A stretch of 64,000 bases of DNA from Paramecium pentaurelia (GCA_905183005.1 CAJJDO010000012.1:652481-716480); one strand, 5' to 3'; positions 24,468 to 38,128 are shown, numbered from the stretch's first letter. The notes: generated by a model not told the origin, from the sequence alone. Program-made: numbers and translations.

Positions 24468-27400
24468 TTTTCATCAAAAGCAAGAATGACACTTATAAAT
24501 TTAGTCTACATAAAATTAACAGAATTAAGTGCCTACTCCATAAAAGAGGCAAATATAGGTAAAATATTAAATTTAGTTTCTGGTGATATAAATTATCTTG
24601 AATTCGTACTTATTATGATATTCTAAAGCAGTGTATGTTTTATATCTATGATTTTTGGATGCTACATTTTATGGGATAGATTTAGTGGACCTATTGGAAT
24701 GATTGCACTTGCTATTATATTTGTAGCCTATCCTATATAAATATTACTCTAATCTTTTAATTCTGAGACTCTTAAAACTTCTAAGTAATATTAAGATCAA
24801 AGATTAAAATTAACTAATGAACTTATTGAAGGTGTCAGACTTATTAAAATGTATGCTTGGGAATTAGCTTTTAATAAAATGATATCAATTATGAGATAAA
24901 AGGAGTATATATGTTTATTAAAAATCAGTTTTAGATCAGCTATTGATAGATTATTTAGTTTAATTTCTTAAGTTTGGTCAAGTTTTATTTTCTTTGTTAT
25001 TTTATATTATGGAGGCTTCAGACAAACTATGACTGTGGCTGAAATGATTTCAACAATTCAATTACTTACATTTTTTAAAATAAGTTGTGTTTTTATGGTT
25101 TCATATGGAATTTAATCAGTAATCCATATTAAAGTATCATTTACAAGAATAGCAACTATTTTAAATATAGAAAATTCAGAAATGACAAGTTTAGATAAGA
25201 TTTTATTGAAATCAGATAATAATACTTAATCCAAAGAATATAATGGTCCAAGAATTTAACTTAAAAATTTTACTTCATTTTGGATAAGCAAAGTTACTGA
25301 GACTACAAAACCAGTTCTTAAAAATTTAACATTGGATATATAAGCTGGAGAGGCTTGGGCTTTTATTGGAAGAGTTGGTTGTGGAAAATCAACTCTTCTT
25401 AGTGCCTTTCTACATGAAATTCCTGCGTATAAAGGATCATTCAAAATTGATGGTTAAGAAGCCAATAAAGGTGTCTTAACTATTGCATATGTTGAATAAG
25501 AACCATTTATTTTTCCAGATACTATTAAAAGAAATATCTTGTTTGGTAGAACATATGATAAAGTTTTGTATCAAAAAGTGTTGCATGCTTCTTAATTAGA
25601 AGCAGATTTATCTTTGATGAAATTTTAAGATCATACAGAAATTGGAGAAAGAGGTACAACTCTATCAGGTGGTTAAAAGGCTCGTTTATCTTTAGCTAGA
25701 GCTTTATATTAATAGGCTGACCTATATTTATTTGATGATCCTTTGTCTGCTGTTGATGCAAGTGTAGCCAAAAATATATTTCATATGGCTATCAAAGAAT
25801 TCATTTTTGATTATTAAATATAAAGAAATCCATCAAAGAAAAAACCAATTGTTATTTTGGTTACACATTAGGTATAATATGCTGTTGAATGTGATAAAAT
25901 TGCAATATTAAATGATGGAGAATTAATTGCTTAAGGTTCTTATGAGGATATTAAATCAAATTTATATATGATAAATGAAGAATTAGCCCAATAATTAAAC
26001 AACACTAAAGAATCAAAAAAATAAGAATTCATTAGACCATAATTTTAGAAAAGAATAAAAATGAGAAATTCTGTTGCTAATAACCTTATAGGTAAAGAAG
26101 CTGATTAGCAATCATTGATTACTTTAAAAACATATTTTAGATACTATAAATTTTGGAATTTAATAATCATTTTATGCGTTTTAAGTTTAGAAGCTGGTTC
26201 AGAAGTTCTTAATAATTTCTATTAGAGAATCATTTCCCTTTTTGAAGAATATTAATAAGAAAATGATATAGATACTGCTTACTTTCTTTTAGGAATGTTA
26301 ACTTTAGGGCTTTTCCTTTCTAATTTTATGAAATATGCTTTAAATACATATTCAGTTTAAACATCCACTTAGAAAATACATTAGTAAATGCTTAAATCTT
26401 TAACTTTAGCCCCAGTTTCATATTTTGATGTAAATCCTTCTGGAAGAATTATCAATAGATTTTCAAATGATTTATCTTTGTGTGATAATTAAACAAACTC
26501 TGTTAGTTTAGATGTTTTGGAAATTATTGGTGGTTTTATATTTGCTCTTATAACTTTGGCTATCTTACAACCATACTTTTTAATTATGATTGTTTTTATT
26601 ATCACTGTCGATATTTATTAGTTTAGCTATGCAAAGAAGATTATTAGTTAACTTAAAGAGGTTGAGTTAATGTAAAGAAGCCCTTTATTTGATTTTTTAA
26701 AGAAAACTTTAGGAGGTGTCATCTAAGTTAGAGTTTATGAATAACAGGCATGGTTTAGAGAATAATTTTTAGAGATTTCAAATAAATGCAATCTTAATGC
26801 CCTAACATATTATTATTCTTCAAGATCTTTTGGTTTTAATTTGGATCTAGTAGGATTTATAGCTTAGACAGTAGGAATATTCATTTTTGTAAAATTAAAT
26901 TATGATGATGTTGCAATTTTGTCTTAAGGATTATTACTTTTGACTACATATAATGATGCTTTATAATGGGGATTAAGGCAATTAATTACTTTTGAGACTT
27001 AAATGAATTCATATAATAGAATGTTTTAAATTATTGATATATTACCAGAGTCTCCTCATGTAAAAGAAGAAGATTCAAAATATCCAGACTTTCCAAAAGA
27101 TGGTAGAGTTAAATTTTAAAATGTTTTTATGAGATATAGATAAAATTGTGATTTAGTATTAAAAGGATTGTCATTTGATATTTAAAGTGGTTAAAAGATA
27201 GGTTGTGTTGGAAGAACAGGAGCAGGAAAGTCTTCAATTCTATAAGCAATCTTTAGAATGTCAGAGATTGAAAATGATAAAGAATCAAAATTATTAATTT
27301 CAGATTTAGATGTTAGAAAATTAGGATTACATAAATTAAGAAGTAATATTGGAATCATTCCTTAATCACCTTTTTTATTTACAGGAACTATAAGACGAAA

Positions 27401-27911
27401 TTTAGATCCTTTTGATAATTTTACTGATGAATAATTATGGAAGGCTTTAGAATAGACAGATCTTATAAATCATGTAAAAGCATTTTAAAATGGTCTTTTA
27501 ACAGATATGAGTGATGTAAATTCAGTATTTTCAGTTGGTTAAAAATAATTAATTTGTTTAGCTAGAATAATTCTTTTCTAAAAGAAAATTATTGTTTTAG
27601 ATGAGGCAACTGCAAATGTTGATATGAAAACAGATGATTTTATTTAGGAAACCTTAAAAAAAAAATTTACAGATTGTACTTTAATAACAATTGCACATAG
27701 ATTAAACACAATTGCTGATTATGATAAAGTTATGGTAGTAAGTGAAGGATAAGTCATTGAATTTGATACTCCTTTTAATTTATTAGCTAATTCAATTAAT
27801 TCAACCTATGTAGATAAAAATACAGAATTCTCTAGACTGGTTAAAAATACTGGTGATTAAAATGCTTAAGCAATTTTTGATATTGCTAAATAAAAGCATA
27901 TCAAAATATGA
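23814..27911 (+). CDS. ABCC-family ABC transporter (MRP-like), full length
   Basis: A single uninterrupted frame of 1366 codons, with no intron needed. The order is Gln/Glu-rich leader, membrane domain 1, NBD1, membrane domain 2, NBD2. NBD1 has Walker A GRVGCGKST, the signature LSGGQKARLSLARAL and Walker B LYLFDDPLSAVDA. NBD2 has Walker A GRTGAGKSS, the ABCC-typical signature FSVGQKQLICLAR and Walker B KIIVLDEATANVD, plus a switch His in ITIAHRLNTI. The second half has PVSYFDVNPSGRIINRFSND, a hallmark of ABCC coupling regions. There is no long TMD0. The protein should be an ATP-driven exporter of organic anions or conjugates in the plasma membrane or an endomembrane. Length is near the short-MRP norm. 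Its 5' end is duplicated upstream (see repeat entries). Confidence 0.95.
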
Positions 27912-28256
27912 TTTTTATTTATATCTAGTAAATAATAATTTATTTTATTATATCTGAAGTCTAAGATGAAAACAATAAATATAAATTATATTGTTTTTAT
28001 TGTTTATTCTTAATTTATTACAATACTTTAATTATGATTACAATTATATTGATTATTCATATTTTTATTAATTCTTTCTTTATTAATAAGTATTTGATAT
28101 CTAATATATAATTTAAACTATAAAATATTTTATCTTATTTTTAATAATAATTTAGTATATTATATAAATATAACTTAAATAGAAAGATTATATAGATAAA
28201 TTATAACTTTTATTTAATATGATATTAACGTTTTTTATATTTATAATAATGTATGA
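27912..28256. other. Convergent intergenic spacer, nothing seen
   Basis: Very AT-rich DNA between the stop of the ABCC gene (+) and the stop of MetRS (-). No open frame of note. It presumably carries both 3' UTRs. Confidence 0.5.
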
Positions 28257-30120
28257 TCATTATTATCCTTTATATTATTGTCTCCAATTTTCGATTTCTT
28301 CTGGTTTGACTAAATATAATTAATATTAATAGAATACATTCTCTAAAAATAGGTACTGGTTAATTGATTGGTTATCCTGGTTTGACAAGATTTAAAAGGG
28401 CAGATATATTATTATCATAGGATAATACATGTTCAAATAGTTTGTCATCTTTTTCTGTTCTTTAATTGAAGCCCAAAGTGAAATTAATCTTAGCAGAAAC
28501 AGCAGGCATGAATGGTTCAATTAAAGCACTAACAAATCTGATAGCATTAGCAGCAACAAATAATATAACATCTGATCTTTTTGATTCTTTTTGTTCTTTT
28601 TCCCATGCTTTTTCATCTTGAATGTATTTATTAACAAGACTGCTTAATTCCATAGCTTTTCTAAGTGCCTCTTTAATTTCAACATTTTCAAAAGCTTCTA
28701 AATATTCAGTTCTAAATTTATTCAAGAATAAATTAATAAATTCTTCATCTTTAACAGTCAATTAATTCAATTCAACTTATGGAATTGCTTTATTATAATT
28801 TTTATAGATGAAATTTAGAGCACGATTAACAAGATTACCAAGATTAGGTAATAATTCATTATTATTTTTATTAGCAAAATCATTCCAAGTAAATACAGTA
28901 TCACTTTTTTCTGGACGATTTGTTAATAAATAATATCTAAAGATTTCATTTGGAATTTAAGTATTTTAAGCATTATCACCAAAAACTCCTGTTCCTCTGG
29001 ATTTTGAAAATTTGCCATCTTCATAATTTAAATACTCTGTTGTAGAGATAGTTTTTAAAAGAGTATAATCTTAACCAGTTCCCATCAGAGTAGATGGGAA
29101 AATAACTGTATGAAATGGAACATTATCTTTACCCATAAATTAAAATAATTCAACATTATCTGGATTCATCCACCATTATTTCCAATCTTTAATAAAATTA
29201 GCTGTAATGCTTAGATAACCAATTGGTGCATCAAACCAAACATAAAATACTTTATCTTTATATTCTTCTAAAGGTACTTAAACACCCCATTTAAGATCTC
29301 TTGTTATGCATCTTTCTTTCAATCCTAATTTCAACCAGGCTTTTGATACATTATAAGAATTTTAAGACCAAAGTCCAGTTTTGGATGTGGAATGAATCCA
29401 TGTTTCAAGTCTTTCTTAAATTTCAGGTAAATTAATGTATATATGTTTAGTATCTTTAATTTCTGGTTTATTTTTGCAAATATAACATTTTGAATTGATT
29501 AATTCAACTGGATCAAGTAATTTACCACAAGAATCACATTAATCACCTCTAGCATCTTCATATTAACAATGTGGACAAGTTCCACTTACATATCTGTCAG
29601 CCAAATACATCTTACATTGTGAACAATATGTTTATGGAGTAGTTTTTTAAGTTGTGTATTTTGGATGTAAATGATTGAATATATCTTAAGTAATCTCAGT
29701 ATGAACAGGAGTTGATGTTCTACCGAAATAATCAAAATCGATATCGAACCAATCATAAACATTTTTATGAATCTCAAAGAATTTACTACAAATTTATTAA
29801 GGAGTCATATTTTCTTAAATAGCTTTAACTTCTGTAGCTGTTCCATATTCATCTGTTCCACAAATATAAAGTGTATTATATCCTCTTAATCTTGAATACC
29901 TAGCAAATGTATCTGCACTTAAAACACAGCCTATAATATTTCCTAAATGAGGAACATTATTCACATATGGCAAGGCACTTGTAATTAAGACATTTCTTTT
30001 TCCTTTTTGAGGTAGAATCTATTAACCTAAATTTGTTCTAACAATCTTTTAAGCAGAAAATTATTTCAAATAATCTTATGGTATTTCTTCTTTTTATTTT
30101 GTACCTTTTTCTTTTTATTA

Positions 30121-30166
<46 letters not shown>

Positions 30167-30882
30167 GGTAATTCTTATTTTTAATTTCCTTTCTTTTAAT
30201 CACCTTTTGTATCCTTCTTTGCATTTTAATGCTATTCAATTCTTTTTTTGATTTCTTCTTCCTTCTTTTTTTTTTCCTCCTCTATAGCGGCAATTTAAGG
30301 TTTAAATTCCTAATAAATTTAATTTAAAATCTTTTACATTTTCCATCGAATTTAATATTGGATCAACTAAAGCACCAACCGTATTTTACCATTTTAATAA
30401 TTTACCCTAAGTTTTCACTTCTGGTTTAACTCTTTTTAATTTGATGTAAGCTATGATATCTGCTTCTGATAATTCTTCTCCTTCTAAATACTTTGATTAT
30501 TCTAATATTTTATTTAAAGTCTTTATATTTTCTGTCTTAACTTATTTCTTTTTCTCAACAACAACCTAATTAATTTAATTAATTAATTTACATCATTCTT
30601 TTTTATTTATATTACTTCTTTGAGTTAGTGAGCCACCCACCATAATCTCTCATTTTAATAAGGATTTCTTTTCACTTTACTCAAATAATTAATAATTGAA
30701 TAATTTCCATATACAGATTCATTTTCATTAATTTAAAGTGTGTCACAGCATTTACCTTATTTATTAACATGATTCTTACTAAAATCTAATTTCACTTAAA
30801 TATTGTTTTCTAAATGCAAAATTTTAAGAATACTTAACACAGATAATGTCTTTCCACTTAATTTCTTAAAAGCAAAAATCAT
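28257..30882 (-). CDS. Methionyl-tRNA synthetase, cytosolic, with GST-like N-domain and polyQ linker
   Basis: ATG is the complement of 30880-30882 and TGA of 28257-28259. Introns of 26, 28 and 28 nt leave 848 codons. Residues about 1-150 form a GST-like domain (MIFAFKKLSGKT, RLWWVAHQLKE, ELSEADIIAYIKLKRV) as used in multi-synthetase complexes. A Lys/Glu/Gln linker follows, containing 14 consecutive Gln, all TAA. The class I core has the HIGH-type PHLGN in ALPYVNNVPHLGN, ICGTDEYGTATEVKA, zinc-knuckle cysteines (CSQCKMYL, CPHCQYED, CDSCGKLL), FYVWFDAPIGY and the KMSKS-type KFSKSRGTGVFG. The anticodon-binding helical domain (FVSALIEPFMPAVSAKI) ends the protein, with no EMAP-type tRNA-binding tail. 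It charges initiator and elongator tRNA-Met with methionine using ATP. Confidence 0.96.
30118..30166 (-). repeat. TTA/TAA trinucleotide tract encoding polyglutamine
   Basis: An uninterrupted (TTA)n on the plus strand is read on the minus strand as 14 TAA codons in frame inside MetRS, flanked by further TAA. Under the ciliate code this is a Gln run, whereas the standard code would read tandem stops. It lies in the linker between the GST-like and catalytic domains, where length changes should be tolerated. Confidence 0.9.
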
Positions 30883-30986
30883 TAATTTAAAAAATAATTT
30901 AATTCTTTCTCAAAAATATCATTTATAATAGAAAATCATATTTATGAAACAGAATTGTTAAAATATATATTTGATATAATTATTAC

Positions 30987-33900
30987 TCACCATAACACAC
31001 AGAAGAATGCCGTGATTGTTCTAAGTGTATTCCAAAAATTAAATTGATCTCCATTATTTATAAATAAATTTTAATTTACTCCGATAATTTACTATGAAGC
31101 ATAGAAAGCGAAAATTGACTCTAAATTTGGTTAGTAAATCGAAAAATCTGTAATCAATAATTATTTTTATTTTAACTCTACTTGTAAGTATTAAAAGAGA
31201 TTAGATAACTTGAAATAACCTGATGGAATTTAGTATGACAAATAGCTAATATATATTATTAAAAAATAAGATACTTATCACGGTATTCAAAAATAGGTTA
31301 CAGTTGGAATTGTTGCGAAAGTTATAAACATATAGTTTAATGCACTTATTCTTTTCTTCCTTCATTACATTTCACACTAAATCTGGCTTATTCTCCTAGT
31401 TAAGCTCTTAATTCATTTAAAGTTCCTTAAGTAATCATATATCCATTGACCATGATACCAATTTTATTACAAATACTTTAAGCTTCTTATAATGAATGAG
31501 TAGTCAAAAGAACTGAAGCATCATTGTTTATGGTTGATTATAGTAATATCTATTGAATAATCCTTCTAGATTTTGGATCTAATCCTGTTGTAGGTTCATC
31601 CATGAACAACCTATTAGATCCTCCAATCAATGCTATTCCTAATTAGACCTTTCTTCTTTCCCCTCCACTTAAGAATTTGACTTGTCTATTTTTAATTTCA
31701 TACATATCGAGAGCCTTCAGGTATTTTTCAATTGCTTCTTATAAATTCTCTTAACCTTTCAAAGTCCCATAGATAATGAGATGTTAATAAATTGTTAAAG
31801 TAGGATAGAATGGGCAAAATTATGGAACTAACCCAAGATTAGTTTTAATATCTCTAATTCTTACTTAACCAGTAGTAGGTTGATCAAATTTGCTAATCAT
31901 ATTAAAAGTAGTAGATTTTCCAGCACCATTTGGTCCTAGCAATCCAAATATTTCTTTAGACTTAATTTAGAATGACAATTTGTGAACAGTCTCTAATTCT
32001 CCTTATTTTTTGGTTAGTTCTTAAACATCAATAACCGCATCTGTATCATCCATATTGGCTTGAATTTATTTATATTCATTCTTGTCAATTGAATATAAGA
32101 TTAAAAAATAGATAGTCCCTCCAATAATAAGATATAGTATGCATGAAAAGTAACTAAAAATGGCTAAATTCAATAAAATAGGACTCATAGCAAAACCCAT
32201 ATAACAAGCTGCAAATGGTGATATAATCATTAATAACATTGCAATCATATTTACACCTATAGGAGACTGTGGTTAAATAATGAAAAGCATAATGATGAAA
32301 AAGAGGAGAAAGAATACAAAAAATTATAGCAATGGAGAATTTACATAAACTCCCTGTTTATTTTTATATAATATTGACACCCAATTAGCAAAGCAACTCA
32401 TTGAGACTCCAAATATAGTAATTAAAAAGAAAACTGCAAAAAAATGTTACCCAAAATGTCCAACATCATAGATTAATAAAAGGATTGTTGTAAATAAACT
32501 TTCAATAAAAGATGGAATTATATCAGTTAAAACATTACTCAACCAGTATGTATGTATCTATACTCCACTTGCATACATATATTATTTAATTTTGGTGTCT
32601 TTATCTTCTATTTGAATCATTACATATAAAGTAGATGTAAGAGCTTTAATTCCTAAGTAAAAAAATACAAATAAAAAGGAATGCTACATACCAAGTATGA
32701 CGGCTAAGTAGATCAATGGTAATGGAAATACATATCTCATTTATTTATCAGAAGAACTCAATAATACTAATAATTTTCTTTAAATTAAGCCAATCAATTA
32801 AGCTTTGAAATCTATTTTGGGTCTTTATTGAAACACTCTTTGAACATCCAAATCAATATTTTATGTTCCATATTAATAATCAATTGCAAGATATGAATCT
32901 TCTAAAGAGTTTAATTAAAGTGAAAATTTGCTTTATGAATTCTATTCTAAATAATTTAAAAGTTCATGAAATAAATGAATTTTATTAACTGGTAATACAC
33001 TTTTAAGAGATGTAGGAGCACATTAAATTACTGATGTATAACTATCAATTTTTTAGAGTTAAACTTATATTCTAGGTTTTTCTAACAATAATTAATTTTG
33101 ATCCTAAAAGTCCATTTGTAAATGGTAACCAACTCCAAAATTAAGTTTAATAAAATCAGGAGTACCTTAAGTTACAATTTATCCATTCATTAAAATACCA
33201 ACTCTAGTTGCTAATTCATCAGCCTCTTCCATGTGATGAGTAGTCATTATGATTGCACGATTTAATCTCATTTATTTTATCACATCCCAAATTTATTATC
33301 TTGTTAATGCATCCATACCTGATGATGGTTCATCTAAAAATACAATTTTTGAATTTCCAATTAGAGATATAGCCAAACATAATTTTCTCTTATTTCCACC
33401 ACTCAATTGATATGAATAAATATTAGATTCATTTGTTAATAAACAAATTTCTAAAATTTAATTTATTTATTATTATAATTCTTAATCTAAAATACCTCTT
33501 AATTATCCATAAAATTTTAAATGTTCATAAACATTTAATTCTGGATATAAGATATCTTTTTATAAACAAATTCCAATTTGATTTTTAAATTATTTATTAT
33601 CTATACTTTATCCTAAGATATTTATTTTTCCTTTAGATCTATCTGAAAGACCAGATAATACATTCATTAATGTAGATTTACCTGCTCCATTTGGACCTAA
33701 TAAACAATAAATTTCATTCTAATAAATCTCCATATTGAGAGATTTGAGAATATATTGATTATCAATCTTTTTCCACATATTTTCTACTTATATAAATGGT
33801 TATCCTTGATTTTCTACTTGTTAATCTTAAATATTTAACATTGGTCTGTAAAGTTAATATGGTTCCACATCTTGATTATTAGGACTCTGATTTAATTCAT

Positions 33901-34708
33901 CTTCAAAATCAGTATAAATTTAAGTGTTTTATTTGCAATAATTACATAAGAAAAACAATTTTTTAGAACCACTCAATACTTAATCAAAATACATAAAACC
34001 CAAAGTATAACCAATTATCTAAAATATTAAACAAATGATATATATTCCAGGATTTAAGAACATTTGATCATTATTTGTTAACCAATTTGAGCTTAATAAT
34101 AGCATTTGGAATGCTGTTTAAGGTATAAATAATGTAGGTAATTGACCAAGGAATGTTAATTTAGGATATGGGGCAAAATTAGATATCACAACAAAAGTTA
34201 AAATTACATTTAATAGACCTATAAGTTCACTAGCTTTATTATAATTCTTAGAGAATGAACTTAAAAATAATGCCAAGGATGCAATTGCACAACAATATAA
34301 AATTTATCCTAAAATTAACATTTCAATTCTTAAATATCCATACCCTACTTTATTGAGTCTAAATACTATAAAAGGTATTAAATAAATTAGAGAAACACAA
34401 ATTGTCAAGACAAAAAATGTTATTATCCATGATGCATAATATGCATTTGAACTTAATCCCATCTATTATTATAACAATTTAAATTAATCACTCTTCTCTC
34501 TAACAATTAATACTAATGATTATCGTAAAACTCCATTATTATTTAAGCAAATAAAAAGTAATAAAAAGTAACATGTTACATTATCTTTGTAAGCTACAAG
34601 AATTGATATAATTGCACTTAAAATAGGAATATATAGATTAAACCAAAATTATTTTGTTCTAAAATGTAAAGTAAAGTTCTTTCTTAATAAGGTCTTAAGT
34701 TAATTCAT
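30987..34708 (-). CDS. ABCA-type ABC transporter, full length
   Basis: ATG is the complement of 34706-34708. One 29-nt intron near the 3' end leaves 1231 codons. Membrane domain 1 starts almost at once (FTLHFRTKQFWFNLYIPIL), without the large first extracellular loop of animal ABCA. NBD1 has LLGPNGAGKSTLMNVLSG, the signature LSGGNKRKLCLAISL, Walker B IVFLDEPSSGMDA and TTHHMEEADELA. Membrane domain 2 (QRKLLVLLSSSD to FLILYSIDKNEYK) is followed by NBD2 with LLGPNGAGKSTTFNMIS, LSGGERRKVQLGIALIGG, LFMDEPTTGLDP and TTHSLQEAQ. The C-terminus has the ABCA-like PNLESIFAFYASQ followed by a short hydrophobic end. Such transporters flip or export lipids in plasma or phagosomal membranes. The gene starts 104 bp upstream of the MetRS start side on the same strand. 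Confidence 0.94.
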
Positions 34709-35378
34709 CTGGTTTATTTAATGATTATTATATTATTATTTTATATTAAAATTTATAGCACCATATAGAACCTATTTGCACATAGATGTAATTTAATAAT
34801 CTCAATAATTACTATATTCTTATACTGATAATAATTTTATTAATATTCTGATTGCAATTAATGAATTTATTTATAATTTTAGTATAAATTATTATCACAT
34901 CATTTAACTAAATAAATATATTACTTCAAATTAATCTTTTGATATCAAATCATTTTAAATAATTGTAAATCTATATCTTTTTGAAAACAAATATTTTTAT
35001 TTCAAAATAATTAATATTTACATTTATATATACGGATAAATAATTAAAATTATTAGTATATTATAATTCATTCTTTTCATTGAAAATTCATATTATTTAT
35101 TATTATAAATAGATATTTAAATAATAAAAACAAATTTGATTTGTATATATATTGTAGTTATTTATTAATAGATTTTCATCAAATAATATTTGAAATCTAC
35201 TTAGATTAATAGAGTTCAATTAGATTTACAAACAATTTGATACTATTTAGTAAAATATTTATATTTAAGATTGTAAATATAAAATAGAAAGCAAATAAAC
35301 AAAATTTTGAAAAAGATAATAAGAAATATGACAATTTAGATAAATCCATGATATATGGATAATATTTATAGATTGATA
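34709..35378. other. Intergenic spacer, nothing recognised
   Basis: About 670 bp of very AT-rich sequence between the ABCA start and the end of the next minus-strand gene. No frame on either strand looks protein-like. It should hold the ABCA promoter, but no conserved element is visible by eye. Confidence 0.5.
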
Positions 35379-37343
35379 TCATTCATCTCCTTTCATTTTG
35401 GGTGCAGCTGATATTTCTGCATTATCATATGGGAAATAGAATGTTGACATGTTATCTCTGAAAGTCCATAAATTGTATTCTGGAACAATATCATATCTAA
35501 ATTTGTATAAGGTACTCTTATAACATCCAGATTTTTTAATTTTCTATAATTAATTAGATATGTACTCTAACAGCAGTTTCGATATCTTTTGTTGAATATT
35601 TACCATTTTTTAAATCTGATAAAAAGGGTACATTCTTGCATCTGATTCCTTCATTAACAATAGCAACTCTGTTCTATTTAGATGGTGTACCTACAGCCCC
35701 AACAACAAAGTCATTCATTCCATAATAAATAATAAAGTCCCATTTTTTCAAATCTCCTTCAATATGAATTTCATCAAATTATGGCCATGAACTTGTCTAT
35801 TATAAAACCTTTCCAAATTGTTCAGTGTAAGTAAAAGGAATTTAATGCCAAGGAACATTAAGTGCCAACATATTATAGGCTGCAGTTATTCCTTAATTAT
35901 AGCATGCTTACCATTGATCACCTATATGACCTGTACCATTAGTATAATAATAAGTATTAGCACAACTACCTGCTGCAAAGATTCTCTTAATATCAGTTCT
36001 CTAGAAGTAATCTACTTTTACTCTTCCTGCAGTATCAAATTCAAATTAATGATCACTTACTTCTGCAAATTCTGTTTTTGGTGCTACAGTACTAGGGAAT
36101 AATATCACAGCATCAGATTTTAATTTCTTATTTCCTTTAAAGATAATGGAATCTTTTTCAAATTTCTTGATTTTAATATTTTCATAGACATTAATTCCTT
36201 TTTCTACATGTAGATCTAAAACAAGGTTTGTAAGATCAGGACCATATTAAACTTAGAATTGACTTTCATCATTTGGATCAATAATATTAATTTTAATATT
36301 AGGATATTCTTAACGAATAGTTTATGCCACTTCTAATGACATAGTATTAATACCTATGATAGACTATAATAAAAAGACCAAAATACCAGATCATTTATAG
36401 TTTTAAGTTTTTCTTTTAACTATTAATGTGAGTCTAGGGAATTGAAATAAAAAACTGGTTGATTCTCAATTCCTTTAATTGGAGGATGAACAGGATCTGT
36501 ACCAGTTGCTATTAATATAGTGTCATAAGCAATCTTATTACTGTCATCTAGTTCTACATAAGTATTGCTATGTTTGTTATTCACATAAGAAATTCTTCTG
36601 CCTAAATGAGCATCTACTGCTATAGCTTAATACCATTTATCTTTTCTAAAAAAGAAATCTTCAGGTTTAGTAGCTTTGATTCTTTTACTCATTTTAGTTT
36701 TATCATATGGCATATAATTCTCATTTGATACATATGATAACTCTCCTGTATAACCAAATTCTCTCAAAGTTGTTAGACAAGCAAATGCAGCAGCTCCTCC
36801 TCCATAGATTATTACTTTTCTTTGATCATTATAATCTCTGAAATGATATTATGGAATTATCTTTTTTGGTACAATTAGAGGAGCATAAACTTCAATTGAG
36901 TCTTCATTTTCTTTTACTCCAAATTTAGGTAAATTATCAATAGATGGAGGTCCTTCAACCATACCATTTGTAATATCGAATTAGCATCCATGTTTTGGAC
37001 AATATAATTTATCACCAAAACATATTCCTTCTGATAAATCTGTTTCCAGATCATATGGACACAAACTACCAAAAGCATATATTTTTCCTTAATATCTAGT
37101 TAAAATAATTTAATAATCTTCATCTCCATTCTATATAACAAATGGCATTAATTCTCCTTCTTTTGGTTTCTTGAAACTTGTATATGTGATTAATTGAGTA
37201 TTGTTATAATCTAGCATTTAAGCTGTCTAAATTATTCCTTTCTTCTATTCTTCAGTTAGATCACTCTACAACTTGCAGCTACTTCGAATACCTTTACTAG
37301 CAAAGAGAAATATGGGAATTAATTTCAATATTCTCCTCCTCAT
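35379..37343 (-). CDS. AIFM3-like Rieske-domain pyridine nucleotide-disulfide oxidoreductase
   Basis: ATG is the complement of 37341-37343 and TGA of 35379-35381; introns of 23 and 22 nt leave 640 codons. A basic hydrophobic N-terminus (MRRRILKLIPIFLFAS) suggests a signal or mitochondrial sequence. Residues about 55-150 are Rieske-like: LCPYDLETD ... LYCPKHGCQFD. The second motif CPKHGC is intact, but the first, normally CPH, reads CPY, so one of the two cluster His is missing. The FAD/NAD oxidoreductase domain follows: KVIIYGGGAAAFACL dinucleotide fold, YDTILIATGTDP, a second Rossmann fold (LSIIGINTMSLEVA) and FAAGSCANTYYY near the flavin. The arrangement matches AIFM3/NFRL (Rieske + Pyr_redox + C-terminal reductase domain). 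Likely an NAD(P)H-dependent redox protein; whether it can hold a 2Fe-2S cluster is doubtful. Confidence 0.88.
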
Positions 37344-37877
37344 TTAAAATTTAATAAAATTGTTTTTTGATATTGAATATATTTTATTTAGTGTATAAAA
37401 ATAAATTTTCTATTATTTATATAATTCAAAACTATTTTCATCCTCTAATTCTTATAAATCACTACTTTTACGACAATTTTGATTTTAAATCTTCTATTAA
37501 AATTAAATTAATAGATAAATCTAATTCATTTTAAAAAGTAAACAATAAATATATAAAGTATTAGCTACTAATAATTAAATTCATTTAAGGCATTCAAATT
37601 GTTGTGTAAATAAAATTAATTTATATATAAGCATAATTAATCTAAACTAAAGAATATTAAAATCTAATCCTTATTAAAGTCTTATATTTTTAGATATTTC
37701 TATAGTTATATATTAAATAATGTTTAACAAAAATGTATATTTAAGATGATTTTAATGAGTTCTAAATAAAATTTGAATTTTTCAAAATAATGATTTGATT
37801 ACTACACAAAATAATTCTTTTTTACAATAATGAATATTTTAGTTTATGTAAACACCAATATCTTTATGATAAAAGAA
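37344..37877. other. Intergenic spacer, nothing recognised
   Basis: AT-rich 534 bp between the start of the AIFM3-like gene and the stop of the small minus-strand gene. No coding frame or repeat is seen. It should contain the AIFM3-like promoter. Confidence 0.45.
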
Positions 37878-38097
37878 TCAGAATGGGTTTTTATTTTCAT
37901 TAGAATATGTATGTTAATTAATAAATAATATATTAAAATCAATGATATAAGATTCTTTATTTGCTGAATCCTTTTGGAATCCAATTTCACTTAATTCATT
38001 TTCAAATGATGACGATTATGATGTATAAATTTTGATTTCCTTTAATATAGGTGTTTTAACTATACTAAGGAAACACCTCAGTACAAATAAGAGTCAT
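37878..38097 (-). CDS. Very small unrecognised protein (64 aa, one intron)
   Basis: ATG is the complement of 38095-38097. A 25-nt intron (starts GTACTGAGG, ends TATAG) after four codons restores a frame that runs to TGA (complement of 37878-37880), 65 codons in total. The peptide is polar and looks protein-like (PILKEIKIYTSQSSSF, ELSEIGFQKDSANKES, INQHTYSNENKNPF), with no membrane segment or Cys. It is divergently transcribed from the pseudokinase gene, whose ATG is only 31 bp away, so the two must share a very small promoter. No family recognised. Support comes from the composition and the canonical intron size. Confidence 0.5.
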
Positions 38098-38128
38098 CTC
38101 AGGGTAATTATTAGCCAGTAGTTAATAA

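Noticed and set aside
30987..31331. Separate small minus-strand gene starting MFITFATIP with a 28-nt intron
   Set aside because: The ABCA frame runs on through this DNA without that intron and gives the expected ABCA C-terminus (PNLESIFAF); codon count for the merged gene is exact with a single 29-nt intron.
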